Positions 24,301 to 34,965 of a stretch of DNA of 64,000 nucleotides are shown in pieces. Every line of letters starts with the position of its first letter. The first letter of the stretch is position 1. The stretch covers positions 233,367 through 297,366 of the forward strand of contig JAVSML010000971.1 in assembly GCA_038503035.1 (NCBI GenBank). Reading direction: 5' to 3'. This stretch comes from Crocodylus rhombifer (taxonomy: Eukaryota > Chordata > Crocodylia > Crocodylidae). Below the pieces are notes generated by a model. It saw only the letters and a program-made list of their open reading frames with translations, was not told where the DNA came from and ran no database searches. Both the position numbers and the translations under genes were made by a program.

Positions 24301-25412
24301 AAAGTGGAGGCCTTCTGATGAAATGTTAACAAAGGTCTGATCCTCTTTTCTGGTGCTGTTTATCTAAAAAAGCACTTCTCAAGAACTGTCCTGCATGACA
24401 TCCCTAGTCCTGGTGTCCTTACATGGACAAAATTCCCATAGGAGTTTTAATTCCCATACAATAGAATAGAAAATTAAGATACAGACCTTAAATACCTTTC
24501 ATATGCAGCAAGGTCAGACCATATCAATGTTATTTTGCATCTAATTTTCTACCAGTTTTTTGTGAGCTCCAGTTGTTTTGTTTCCATAATGTAAAGCACC
24601 GTTGCCCAACCTTTTTTTTGGCAGTTGTGGCTCAAGCTAAGCCCTTCTCCTGCCCTAAGTGCTGTTCTGATCCCCACCCTCTTGAGGTGTACTTGATAGA
24701 GTTTGTACCTTCACATATCAAGATGGAAACAGTGGGGCTTGAGCCTGCAACACATGGAGTCAGTTCACCATCCCCAAGCTCCAAAACCACCATAGTTTTA
24801 GCAATGATCCAAAGTCCTTAATCCAGCGGTGGCTGCAAAGCCAGGGAAGGGTTAATATGGCTCTTGGCAATCACACCCAACACCTCCTCTCACAGTAGTG
24901 TCCTGTTCCCCCTCTGCTCCATTTGACCACAGACTTGAGCTGCCCTACCTCTATTCTGGTGCCCCCATTTACTGAGTGCCCAGGACTCATGTGCCACACA
25001 CAGCAGCTGCCTGTATCACTCAAGACATGCATGATGGGTTCACCATGTCTGTTCTAGTAGCTGCTTCATTATGCATCCTTTCTGGGGAAGATGGAAAGAA
25101 AAATGAAGTGGGTTGATTCTGATGTAATGCTTCCTATGAATATTTAATCCAATTGACACAGAGGTAGGCTCTGCATGGTGACACCACAATACAAGCTTTA
25201 TCCTTAGTCTGAAAAGTGGGAAAGCCAGAAGCTGCAGAATCTGTGAGTAACCAACAGCCTCAATAAAGACATCAGCTATGTCACAAGGAGATCTATAATA
25301 CTGAAGGTCTATCTATTAAGCATAGGAGGACATTTGTCTTAGAAGTCTTCCCATAGGAGCAACTGAAGACAATTCATTTTATGAATTCAAAAACAATATG
25401 GAGTTCACCAAA
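24301..25412. other. Upstream intergenic DNA; possible hAT MITE end near 24597
   Basis: GCACCGTTGCCCAACCTTTTTTTTGG at 24597 (first 20 bases GCACCGTTGCCCAACCTTTT) resembles the left end of a CAGTGGTTCCCAACC-type hAT MITE. I could not find a matching right end, so it is not called separately. The rest is unremarkable. Confidence 0.4.
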
Positions 25413-25464
25413 AAGGGACTTAGACCAGATGACCCATGAGGTCCCTTCCAAGCCTATGATCCCG
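25413..25464 (+). mobile_element. CR1 LINE 3' tail, very short
   Basis: GGGACTTAGACCAGATGACC, then GAGGTCCCTTCCAAGCC and TATGATCC, is the conserved last ~50 bp of CR1. Extreme 5' truncation like this is common for this LINE. Confidence 0.85.
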
Positions 25465-26572
25465 AGATGCTCGACTCTACATGATGCTCTACTTTTTTGG
25501 TTCTGCTGCTACCTTGCTTATTGGTCCTTCACCATCTGGTCACTTTTCTCCCCTTACTTTCTGGCTTTCTTCAAGTCTCTTCCATTTGTTTATCTCCTTT
25601 CTCTCCATTTTCATGGAAAGTCCCATCCCAATGCCTTCAGCTATGACCCTTGTGTGGATAACTCCAAAGCCACACTTTGACAACTTTGCTTACCTTTCTG
25701 CTCTCGTATTTTCTGCTGCCTCTTAAATATTTCCTTGGCTGTCCCATTCATCCTACAAAACTAAACACCAAACTCAAGGCCAAATTGTGTTTGTACTTTT
25801 GCACATACTCACCTTGCCCATGTGATACCCAATGTTTGCTCAAAAGCAAACATATAATTCACCTAATAGGGAATAAATCATTTTGTGTTAGCAAGATTGA
25901 ACTGCTCATAACATTGTGTTCTTCTCACAGAAACTTGATAGGGGATTCTGACAAACCAGTGAGGCCATGTGCTGTTTCTTTGCAAAGAAATACAGGAATA
26001 GCAGAGGCAAATGAAGTTACTCCAGCTAAGGATCTGCCACAGTACCTTCAGCATAAACAGTTTCAAAAGACATGGACTTCAAAAGGGGGGGAGAGGCTTT
26101 ACCTAGAGCCCTAAGAAGCTGTATAGACAGGTAACAGCTCAGAAAAGACACAGACCAACAAATAATATAAACTAAAAGTCTATGGTTTTAGGTAGGAGTC
26201 ACGGTTTCAAAAGTGCTCTGGTCCAAGTTGGATAAGATTTGCAAAAATGTTAAGCTGCACACTGGTTGAGTCTTTTTGAAATTCTGGCCCCAATTTGAGA
26301 AACATTTGGAAATCTAGTGCTGAAGTCATGTGTGGCTGCCATTGCTAGATAGATCAGCATGGCTGGAAGAGCTGGACAGGAGATGGATCAGTCTATACAT
26401 GCCCAGTTTCTTATATTCTTTCCCTAAAGTATCTATTACTTGTCACTGACAATGACAGGATACTTGGCTAGATGCATACATGGTCTGACCAACATACTGT
26501 GTCTTTCATTCTTACAGGTGACACTAACAGAATTCGACATCTCTGTATCTTGCACCCTTGATTCTACATCTG
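25465..26572. other. Upstream intergenic DNA, nothing recognised
   Basis: Open frames of 80-145 codons (such as 25677-26114, plus strand) show no domain, signal or family resemblance and are probably chance. Confidence 0.45.
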
Positions 26573-26626
26573 TGCAGGACGTTGGACTAGATGACTTGCA
26601 GTCCCCCTCAAACCTATGATTCTACA
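26573..26626 (+). mobile_element. CR1 LINE 3' tail, very short
   Basis: GACGTTGGACTAGATGACTT, then GCAGTCCCCCTCAAACC and TATGATTCTA, is the CR1 terminus. The TATGATTCTA end retains the characteristic CR1 octamer. Confidence 0.88.
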
Positions 26627-26760
26627 TGCCTCAATCTGCTGGCACACAAAAGCAACATAAGACTCAGCTTCAATATAGGAACAGTGGACAATGTTAATGA
26701 AAGAGAGGTCCTTTAAGCATACGTGAGAACAGAGAAATCAGGACATGGTTTTATTTAGAG

Positions 26761-26947
26761 CAGGGGAAGGCAATTATTTCAGACAGAGGGTCGCTTACTC
26801 AGTTTTGGCAAGCCATCAAGGGCCACATGACAGGCAGCCGGGGACAAATAAATATTAATTTTCTTATTTTTTTAGGGGTCCCATGGGCTAGATAGAATGG
26901 CCTGGTGGGCTGCATCTGACCCGCGGGCCACATTTTGCCCACCCCTG
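26761..26947. mobile_element. hAT MITE, 187 bp, with perfect 8-bp target duplication
   Basis: The left end CAGGGGAAGGCAA and right end TTGCCCACCCCTG form imperfect inverted repeats. The octamer ATTTAGAG stands perfectly on both sides (26753-26760 and 26948-26955), the 8-bp target duplication diagnostic of hAT transposition. The internal GGCCACATTTTGCCCACCCC and CCATGGGCTAGATAGAATGGCC phrases match, in reverse complement, the fragment at 39363-39445. It carries no coding capacity, so it depended on a transposase elsewhere. Confidence 0.93.
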
Positions 26948-26955
26948 ATTTAGAG

Positions 26956-27336
26956 GTAGGCTTCAGCCTACATCCATGAGGGGCTGAAAGTAACATCTCC
27001 ATCTTCAACATTAAATTTTTCTGAAATATGGAGAAGTTTGGATGTAGATCCTAATTCAAACTTATGTGACGGACACTCACTGCTACTCTGTTGCAGCTTT
27101 GACTTTCTAATTCAGTAACATTTAAGGCAAGAATCATTCAATACAATCTATGAACCAGCACATTTATGCAGTCACTGCCTTATAAAAGTAGATCATGTCC
27201 TGCTTTAGGTCAGACTGAGATCTCTATGGTAATGAAAACCTTAGCAGTACTTGAGAAACTAGAGGGGTCTCTTGCAATCTACTTGCCTGTCACCCACCTT
27301 ATTCTCCTGGAAGTGGAATATATGGAACAATCACAT
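26956..27336. other. Upstream intergenic DNA, nothing recognised
   Basis: Ordinary sequence between two DNA elements; no gene signals. Confidence 0.45.
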
Positions 27337-28153
27337 ACTAAATTTACTCAAATCCAAGATGACTATGAATTTAAGGCAACCCTTGAATAATTACATTCTA
27401 TACCTGGAAAATTATAAATTTGTTATAATTTTCCATGTATCAAATCTAACTCTTGGGAGCAGGTGGTGGGGGAGGCAGTGTTGGGGAGGCAGAGGGGGTA
27501 GTTAAGCAGCCTCTTGCCCACCTGCACCTTGCCTCCTGCCATCCATCCCCCCCACTTGTCCCCCTGATGCCTGGCCCCCATGCCTGTGCATGCAAATACC
27601 TACTTCCCTTCTCTCCTGGTAGTTAACTTCCCATGCCTGCACCTCCTGGACCCTGTCCTCCATCCCAGTGCCTGTCCCCACCCCTGACCCCTGCCACCAC
27701 CCCTACCACTTACCCTCCAGTTGCAGCAGGACTCCATCCTTACTCCAGCCCAGGCAGGGAGCATGTAGTTGATCTGGTCCCACCCCAGTCCAGCCCAGCA
27801 TTTCTTGGCAGCTCTGGCCAGGCCTCAGAGCTGAATCCCAGACTGGAGTTGCTGCTGCTACCACTGCTACTGGACTGTGCCTGGAGAAACTGTGTGCTCC
27901 CTCCTCTAGGCTGGAGCAAGGAACCAGAAGATAAACTGGGAATGGGAATGTGGGGCAGAGGCTGAAGGAGAGTAGGATGGGCATTGCAAAGGTGGCAGTC
28001 CCTGACCCCAGGCTGGGGCTGGAGTTGGAGCCTCAGTAATGCCGCCCCGCTTCTCCTCCTCCCCGCCCCCCAACCATACTGTAATCCAAGACAAGGAGCT
28101 TTTTTTCTGCACGTTAAATAGGGTGTGGGTGCAACTTGCATTAGAACAAATAT
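27337..28153. mobile_element. DNA element with inverted ends and GC-rich interior, about 815 bp
   Basis: The left end AAATTTACTCAAATCCAAGA and the complement of the right end (ATATTTGTTCTAATGCAAG) align as imperfect terminal inverted repeats. AAATTATAAATTTGTTATAATTTTCC follows the left end, here in the range 27408-27433. The interior (27460-28075) is GC-rich and C-rich. Its open frames on both strands (for example 27633-27965, 27740-28141) are low-complexity Pro/Ser/Leu frames without domains. The end type recalls widespread reptile MITEs starting TTTACTCGAATATAAGACG; the superfamily is not determined. Confidence 0.6.
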
Positions 28154-28473
28154 GGGATATGTGATTAGGTTTTTTGGCTGCTAAAAGAAACATGTATTGG
28201 AGAGGGAAGGAAGTCTGTAAGGCTCAGGCAACTGGATTTTTACGAAACACCTGTTTTTTAATTTCTGAAGAGTTTAGTGGCTGAAAGATTTAGGCCACCA
28301 CTAAAAAGTACACACACCAAGCCTCTATGTACAATAACCATGTTAACCAATACATCCCCTCTACTTGACAGGTGTCCAGTTTCTTTCAGGGAGAGATCAG
28401 ATACCCCAGTTCCCTGGATCTAGAAACAAGTATCTTTATGGAGGGTACTGAACAGCCCTTAGGTACCTAAGTT
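28154..28473. other. Upstream intergenic DNA, nothing recognised
   Basis: No gene or repeat boundary recognised between the two flanking DNA elements. Confidence 0.45.
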
Positions 28474-28481
28474 CCTTAGAC

Positions 28482-28666
28482 CAGTGGTTCCCAACCTTTC
28501 TTTTCCTGCACCCACTGCTGGGAGCAGAGTGCGGTGGTGGTGGTGGAGGCAGCCCGGGGTGGGGGAGTAGCTGCCGGCACACAGCGCAGCGCCTGTTTTC
28601 TGTGCAGTGCTGCTGGCATTGCCCCCGTGACTCATTTTGGTCGCAACCTGGGTTTGGGAACCGCTG
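28482..28666. mobile_element. hAT MITE, 185 bp, with 8-bp target duplication
   Basis: It starts CAGTGGTTCCCAACCTTTC and ends GGTTTGGGAACCGCTG, whose complement is CAGCGGTTCCCAAACC. These are strong terminal inverted repeats. The flanks CCTTAGAC (28474-28481) and CCTCAGAC (28667-28674) match at 7 of 8 positions, the expected hAT target duplication. The interior is GGTGGT- and GC-rich and encodes nothing. Confidence 0.92.
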
Positions 28667-28674
28667 CCTCAGAC

Positions 28675-29785
28675 CCTTGTTACCCTTCCAGTTAACTAAA
28701 CTCTCCATATATTTTCACCTGTAAATATTGCTAAAATCAGAGTGATAGATACTTTTGTAAAGAGGAGTCTTTTTGCATCTTTTAGACATCTTTTTTTCCC
28801 CCTTTTTTTAGCTTTGTAGAGTTTGATGATTGTGAGAGTGACATGTAGCTTGTGGACCCTCACTGTACTGGTTTTTGTGGTGCACTGTATATCCTTCTTT
28901 TAAAGCCTAGTACATACAGCACCGGAGAGAGGCACAAAAGAATTTTGCCATCTCCTGAACCCGGGAAGCTTGAGCCTCCTCTTCCTTAGTCTGGTTTCAA
29001 ATCAGAAGTTTGAAATTACTCATACTTTAAGCTAGCATAACTGAAAAACAAATCAGGTCCAATACATTCAGCATTTTTTTGCAAGCTAGGGAAACGCCAT
29101 AGGAGCTATAGGGGGAAAAGAAGACTTCCCTTTGACAATCCAGCATACATGAGTGTGACTTACAATGATTTGAGACACTGAGTCTCCATAATGTTAGTTC
29201 AGTTCTATATTAGTGAAACTTGATTTAGTTCATTTGAATACATAGCCCAGATGAATACCAGATGAATTACCATTGGGGTTGAAGTACCATTGGGGGAATA
29301 GCATGGAGAACTATGCCCATTAGCATTCAAGAGTGTTTGGCATCATCCCTTCCCATCTTCCAGTTTTGTTATCTTAGGTCAGAAAGATATGGCCTCTCCC
29401 TACTGCTTCTTCACTCAGGAGAGATTTAATGCACTGAGATCTTTACAATAGCTTTGTGGGCAGCAACGCTTCTAGCCTACAACTGAGATGAAAGTACTAT
29501 ATCTTTTAAGATGGGTTGTTAGTGTATGTTCTCCTCTTTTCTCCAGTCATATTTCTGTTGCTTTTTTTTTTCACCTGTTCATTTCCTAACCCATTCTCTC
29601 CCCCTCAACTCATATCATCACTCAGGCCTTGAAAATTACACACAAGGCATTCAAGATAGCTTTCAAAGTGACTAATTTCTTCCAAGTGGTGAAATAGTCA
29701 ACTAGCTGTGCAATGGACTGCGGTATATGTAAAGAACAACCCTCTGACCAACCTTTTCTATTTTCTCCATCTGCACTCACTTTTA
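28675..29785. other. Upstream intergenic DNA, nothing recognised
   Basis: AT-rich sequence with several T-runs (28795, 29560). No gene signals. Confidence 0.45.
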
Positions 29786-29906
29786 TTCATAAGAATTGTG
29801 CACATTGCTAGAGAAAAAATTGTGCCTGGTCCACAGTAACAAAACCCCAAAACAACAGCAGTGATTAATAAAAACTAATTAATTACATAAAGTATAAACT
29901 TCCAGT
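29786..29906 (+). repeat. Copy A of a ~120-bp duplicated segment
   Basis: Collinear with 30985-31111. Shared words include TTGTGCACATTGCTAGAGA / TTGTGTACATTGCTAGAGA, CAGTAACAAAACCCCAAAAC / TAGTAACAAAACCCCAGAAC, GTGATTAATAA / GTGATAAATAA and TATAAACTTCCAG / TGTAAACTTCCAG. It is either a local duplication or two copies of one interspersed repeat. Confidence 0.8.
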
Positions 29907-30205
29907 TCATGGGGTGGGGGGGGGGGGGGAGAGTTAATTTCCTTCCTCTTTAATTTCCTCTTCTGGGAGGTAGCCAAATAAAATAATAAGTTAGAACACA
30001 TTCATCCAAAGAAACACTGCATTAAAATGGCCTCATCCTCGATCTCTCATTGGCTGATCACACAGGATAATAAGAACATAGGGCCCAGCTCAGGACAGGA
30101 TTCTCCCTCACTAAACCATCCCAGAGAGACATTGGGTGCTTACAGAAGTTATCAAACATGCTGTAACTTTAAGCACTTTATACAAAGCATTTAAAGTTAG
30201 TGTCA
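29907..30205. other. Intergenic DNA with poly-G tract
   Basis: A G-run of about 18 bases with one T lies at 29911-29931. The rest is unremarkable. Confidence 0.6.
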
Positions 30206-30600
30206 TTGAAGGTAAACAAAGCTTTGGTATTGGGGGGGGGGGACTCAGAGCCTCCATGCAGTGACAGAAGCCAAGAGGTAGGGAGTGCTATAGCCTTCTC
30301 TGGAAACCCGGCAGCCCGGCTGGCTGGTGTCTTTGGGCTTGCTTGCCTGCCTGCCTGGAGACATAAACCACTGGCCAGGCTGCCAGGGATTCCCTCATGT
30401 TGGGGGACTGTCTTGGAGGGGTGGACCCCTGGGCAGTGCCATTGGGCACCAAGGACCCTCTTCCTCAGGGTTAGGGTGCTGGCCAGGGCTCCCCACCCGC
30501 TATGGCTGCGCTCTCCCTCCCTACCTGGCTGCACAGGGAGGAGACCCTCTGCCTCTTCCCTGTGGCAGACGAAGGGCATGACATGTAACCCTCATAGGGA
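30206..30600. repeat. GC-rich island opened by a poly-G run
   Basis: A run of about 12 Gs at 30231-30242 opens a GC-rich block with GCTTGCCTGCCTGCCTGG and CTCCCTCCCTACC short repeats. Frames on both strands (30178-30640) are composition-driven. It resembles the poly-G-initiated island at 3935, but no terminal repeats are visible. Confidence 0.45.
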
Positions 30601-30834
30601 ACTGTATACAAGTTGCCTATGGTGCTCTAATTCAGAGTGATTTCATTTATTACCTGATTTAACAAGAATTACATTTTTGCATGATCAGCCATTTTTAAAG
30701 CACTCTGCAGCCATGCGCATGTATTATGACATGGCTGTTGAGTGCTTTCAGGGGCCAGATTGCGCAGAAAATATCACTTCTGTTTGTGCCCATAGTTAGC
30801 CATGTTAGTCTGAAGTCAAGTAGAAGGCATGGTA

Positions 30835-30984
30835 GTTCTGGCAGACAAGTGCCTATCTAACCTGCTCTTTGAAATTTTCAGAGATGGAGATTTCACGACT
30901 TCTCTAGGGAACATGTTCCAGTGCTTGACCACCCTCACAATTGGAAAGTGCTTCCCAACCTCCAAACTGAATCTCTTTTGTTCA
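30835..30984 (-). mobile_element. CR1 LINE 3' fragment, minus strand
   Basis: CAGAGATGGAGATTTCACGA, GGGAACATGTTCCAGTGCTT and CCACCCTCACAATTGGAAAG reproduce, in complement, the CR1 C-terminal coding block (LP-EVV-hWN type sequence) and the following 3' region. The terminal octamers are missing, so the fragment is internal. Confidence 0.85.
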
Positions 30985-31111
30985 GTTCATAATTGTGTAC
31001 ATTGCTAGAGAGCTACATGAAAATTTGGGCCTGAACTATAGTAACAAAACCCCAGAACAAGAGCGGTGATAAATAAGAACTGATTATACGGGGTGTAAAC
31101 TTCCAGATGAT
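30985..31111 (+). repeat. Copy B of the ~120-bp duplicated segment
   Basis: Matches 29786-29906 along its length with small changes. It abuts the CR1 fragment at 30835-30984, which could mean that the CR1 inserted beside or into this repeat. Confidence 0.8.
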
Positions 31112-31315
31112 TTTTCCATCAGCATCCCCAGCAGTCCCTGAAAAAATAGCCTTCTAACAATAAATCATTTTATTGCATGTTTTCCATGTATACAGATATC
31201 ATAAAGTGATTGCCAGGCAAAGAGAAGACATCTACCTCTAAGGTCACTTCATGTTTGGCTCTGAGGATATAGCAAAGCTATTCCTCTAATTTTCCTTACA
31301 TCAGGTACGAACAAC
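31112..31315. other. Intergenic DNA, nothing recognised
   Basis: Short AT-rich interval between repeats. Confidence 0.4.
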
Positions 31316-31475
31316 AGACTGGAAAGGGCCTCCTAGATCATCAAGTTCAGCTCCATGTTACTTCAGACACCACACCTCATATTCTATTTCATATATCGAT
31401 CAAGCTCCTTGTTAACAGTAGATTGTTTTTTGTCCCATCCAACCCCTACTGGAAGTAGCAACTTGTACCAGAAGA
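31316..31475 (-). mobile_element. CR1 LINE 3' fragment, minus strand, diverged
   Basis: ACTGGAAAGGGCCTCCTAGA then TCATCAAGTTCAGCTCCATG is the complement of the CR1 3' end. Weaker similarity runs on to about 31475 (CCCATCCAACCCCTACTGG). It is older than most CR1 copies in this window. Confidence 0.75.
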
Positions 31476-31658
31476 CACATTAACTTCAACAGACTAATCA
31501 GAATGGTGTGTAAGAATAACACAAACGGGCCTGAAATATGTAACTAAGTAAAGAATATTAGCAGAGTTTATGAGGTGTTAAGAACAGAGTTCAGTGAGGG
31601 TGCAGACAGATGTCTTTCAATAACATGTAAAATAGCTATTTGAAACTTGCAACAATTG

Positions 31659-32585
31659 CAGGAAAACCTCATCAGTTTAATATCAGGAAGTTCAAAGTAT
31701 CGGATACTTTGAAGCAACTGTCACTGCCCAGCCAAAAGGATAGGTTTTTGCATGCCTTAGGATACGGATAATTCAAAATATGGCTGCTTTGAAATTCAAG
31801 GCCATTTTCTGGTCCTTTGGACCATAAACCATGAAAACATGTTTGTTTACTTCAAAGTGCAGTAATACTGTATAGATAACACTGCAACACTAGTCTGCAG
31901 AGACAGAGGTATTATGTGTCCTTTTCTAGCACACAGCCTTGTATACCATGCATAGCAACAGCCCGCCACTGCTCAATAACGTGTCCGCAAGTTTATGTTG
32001 GCTGAACTGTACACATCGCTTCACAAAGGGTGGCTTTGGCACGATGGCTGTCAAAGAAATTAAGTTTGAACAAGATGATCCCAGCCGGGCCGAGCCTCAG
32101 AGATAAAAAGACTGCCCCACCAATTTCCAAGAGTTCATAAATGCTGATGATAAAGTGTCAACTTTCGCAGAAGGAAGTGGCAAAAGAGCAAATCAGGACA
32201 CCCCTGTGGAGAAAGATGCAGAAGTAAATGAAGAGGTGGAAGAAAACAAGAAGCCAGGGTCTGAGTGAGCACAAGGGCCACCAGGAAATATATGCAGGAC
32301 TTGCAGTTCTCAATTACGTGCTGAAAGACAATGCCGCTGCCACAAATGAGGGATTAATGAAAGCCATGGGGAAAAAAAAAAGTCAACAAATTTGTCCATG
32401 GCCAATATAACAAGACAGTCAAGCAGACCACAATAAACACTTTCTTTAAGAAACAGAGAATGATTATACTGTCCAGTGGTTTTGTATAATAAATACAGGA
32501 TCCCAAGCTGAATAATTTGAACCCATTTATTTTGAAATTGGTATTTTTTTGGTCCCTTGTGTTTTGAATAAGCAAGGGTTTTCTG
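31659..32585 (+). mobile_element. Tigger/pogo-type DNA transposon, deleted relic
   Basis: The left end CAGGAAAACCTCAT and the complement of the right end (CAGAAAACCCTTGC) form terminal inverted repeats of pogo/Tigger type. TA follows the right end; the left TA is lost. From about 32030 to 32450 broken frames resemble the C-terminus of a Tigger transposase: an acidic stretch (EVNEEVEENKKPGSE), then AVLNYVLKDNAAATNEGLM, then after a frameshift QYNKTVKQTTINTFFKKQ. The DNA-binding and DDE domains are gone: the element is about 0.9 kb where full-length Tigger elements are 2-3 kb. It cannot move by itself. Confidence 0.65.
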
Positions 32586-33643
32586 TATTTCTAAAGCAAA
32601 AGACAGAAAGTATGGTTCTGGCTGATGAGTTAAGTATCATCTTAGATTACAGCATAAACTATTTCATAATATTACTGAGCATTTCTGTGCTAGGAGCTGG
32701 AAGCTTCATATTTAGCTGGAAGCCTTTAATTTTTTATTTGTATTTCCCTAGTAGCAGAAACATAGCAAGTCTTGCAAAATTGCTGACAAAAATGAACATC
32801 AAGATTAAGTAAAGACAGAAGAATGGAACCAGCCCTTTTCATAGCTCTCCAGTAGAATTACATGGTATTTGTGTACCCTTTTCAACTGGTGAGTGAATTT
32901 TAGTGGAGGACTTATAAAGCTAACATGAGACAAGAAGAAAATAGACAAGCGTTCTGCTTTCTCTTGACATGTGGTTGCTCTTATTTTTGCCTTGAGCCTC
33001 TCTTAAGAGTGAACTGCCACTTGCACTGTGTTACATGTTGCAAGTTTACGAGCTGCACAAATAAGTGAACAGGTTTTCACCACCAAATTCTTTTCTGTTT
33101 TCAGTCTGAATGGAGATCCCAAGGGAAAGGCTGGTACCTGCCTTAAAAAACAACAACAACCACCCGAAGTCAATGGAAGTAAACATGTTTGCTCTTTCAG
33201 GAAACAGGTTTTACATGCGCAGATCCAGCCTCTCAGGAAACGCATGGCTGCTGGTGAGGACACAGCCTCCAAGCACTTGCTGCACTACTTAGTCAACCTA
33301 AGCTTTTGATTCTTTCATAAAAAGCATCTGGCAGAACAATGTTAGATGTTAACCCCTTTGTTTTTCAGCCACATCCCTGGAGAAAGGGCAATGAGGAAAG
33401 AGAAAGATTGAGGTACATAGAATGGAAGGAAGGGCCGATTAGGACCTTGTTATACACTGCACTTCAAGCTGCTCAAATGTCGATCAGCGTTAGTGCTAGC
33501 TCAGGTTTGGAGCAGTCACACCTTAAGGTTAAAAACCTTCTCTGACTGTCCCCTCCACTTGCATGCCTGTGGCTTACCACTCCAGAGCTGGTGAGCAGGG
33601 GCCTGACTAGGAGCTGCACCTGGGAGTTGCTACTAGAGGTCTG
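32586..33643. other. Intergenic DNA, nothing recognised
   Basis: Contains open frames of 60-93 codons on both strands (33003-33309) without domain or family resemblance. No firm repeat seen. Confidence 0.45.
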
Positions 33644-34099
33644 GTTTCATAGTTTCATAGTTTCTAGGGTCGGAAGGGACCTGAGCAGATCATCAAGTCC
33701 AACCCCCTGCCATGGGAGCAAAGAGTACTGGGGTCAAACAACGCCAGGAAGGTGTACATCCAGCCTCTTCTTAGAGACCCCCAAGGTAGGAGCCAGCACC
33801 ACTTCTCTTGGAAGTTGGTTCCAGACCCTAGCCGCCCTGACAGTGAAGTAGCGCCTCCTGATATCTAACCTAAACCTACCCTCTGCCAGCTTGTGACTAT
33901 TATTCCTGGTCATTCCTGGTAGTGCTCGGGGGAACAGGGACTCCCCCAATGCCTGCTGACTAGTTGTACCCTCTGACTAGTTTGTAGCAAGCCACTAGAT
34001 CCCCCTCAGCCTTCTCTTGTGGAGGCTGAACAGGTTCAGGCCTTGTAGCCTCTCCTCGTAGGGCCTGCCCTGCTGCCCCCGATCATGTGGGCGGCCTCT
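33644..34099 (-). mobile_element. CR1 LINE, minus strand, 3' part (outer piece of an interrupted element)
   Basis: The plus strand starts TTTCATAGTTTCATAGTTTC, then GGTCGGAAGGGACC, the complement of the CR1 terminus. The minus-strand frame at 33734-33949 reads MGESLFPRALPGMTRNNSHK, then FRLDIRRRYFTVRAARVWNQ and LPREVV, the end of CR1 ORF2. Homology runs upstream to GATCATGTGGGCGGCCT (about 34082-34098) and then breaks. It resumes at about 34966 after an unrelated insert. Confidence 0.92.
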
Positions 34100-34965
34100 A
34101 TTCTTGTGCACCCGCCCTGGGGCTTAACACACGCCCACTTTGGGCTTTGCGCTGGTGCCCACACTCGGACTCGTCATAATTGGGCTCAGGCAGCATCGGC
34201 CTTACCTGGCCCTTTATCCCGACTGCTGTGCCTTTTCTGGCACCTGACTGGCGTGCCCTCTCTGGGACTTCTTATTCCCATACACCGTCCCTGGGGCTCA
34301 ATGCGATACTCTCACCCTCCCTGGGGCTCTGCTCATGCTCACGCCCTCCCTGGGACCTCGCCTCATGATTCCCGCAATTAAGGCTCAGGTGGCCATAGCC
34401 GTGCCTGGCCTCCAGACCCCTTTCTTGGGTCCAGCGCCCTACTGGGGCCTCTTGCCTCTGCCCACACTGGGGCTTTCCCCACAATACTGCCCACGCTGGG
34501 GCCCGGGTCGATATACCCCAAAAGGCAGTGCCCTCTCTGGCGCCAGGAACCCCACACTACTGGGGAGCTCCTATGAGGCCTCCTCCAACCCTACAGCCTC
34601 ACCCGGTCCTCCGGTGTAATAACAAACCAAGTCATCATAAGCCAAACGGCTATAACACAAAAACCAAACCTCCTGGCTAAAACTCAAACCCTAAGCCTTC
34701 TGGCTAATCATCGTTTCCATCCCTGCCAGGGGTTCCTCTACCTGGTATCCTTGCCCATAAGCTGCTCAGGCCCTCAGGCTTGTCAACTCTGCCTGCTTCC
34801 ACAGAGCCCTACCCTCCTCAGCTGCCAGAGGGGAACTGACTGCTAGGCTTCAGCCTGGGCTGTTTATACTCCAGGCCCTTCCCCCTCCTGGTCAGCTGAC
34901 CCCTGTGGTTGCCCTGGCAACCAACACCTGTCCTTCTATAGGAGCAGGCACTTCAGTGCCCCTGC
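34100..34965. repeat. ~870-bp GC-rich insert interrupting a minus-strand CR1
   Basis: CR1 homology stops on one side and resumes on the other with roughly 100 bp of CR1 missing. The first ~520 bp repeat phrases such as CCCTGGGGCT, ACTGGGGC and CTGGGGCCC at irregular spacing, giving Pro/Ser/His-rich frames without domains. After about 34615 (TGTAATAACAAACC) the composition changes to AT-richer and then to TGGTTGCCCTGGCAACC-type sequence. I do not recognise the family; an LTR or a non-autonomous element are both possible. No clear target duplication seen. Confidence 0.55.

Noticed and set aside
27633..28193. Frames of 90-133 codons on both strands
   Set aside because: They lie in the GC-rich interior of an element with inverted ends and are low-complexity; no gene signals.
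30178..30640. 133- and 146-codon frames on opposite strands
   Set aside because: Composition-driven frames in a GC-rich island opened by a poly-G run.
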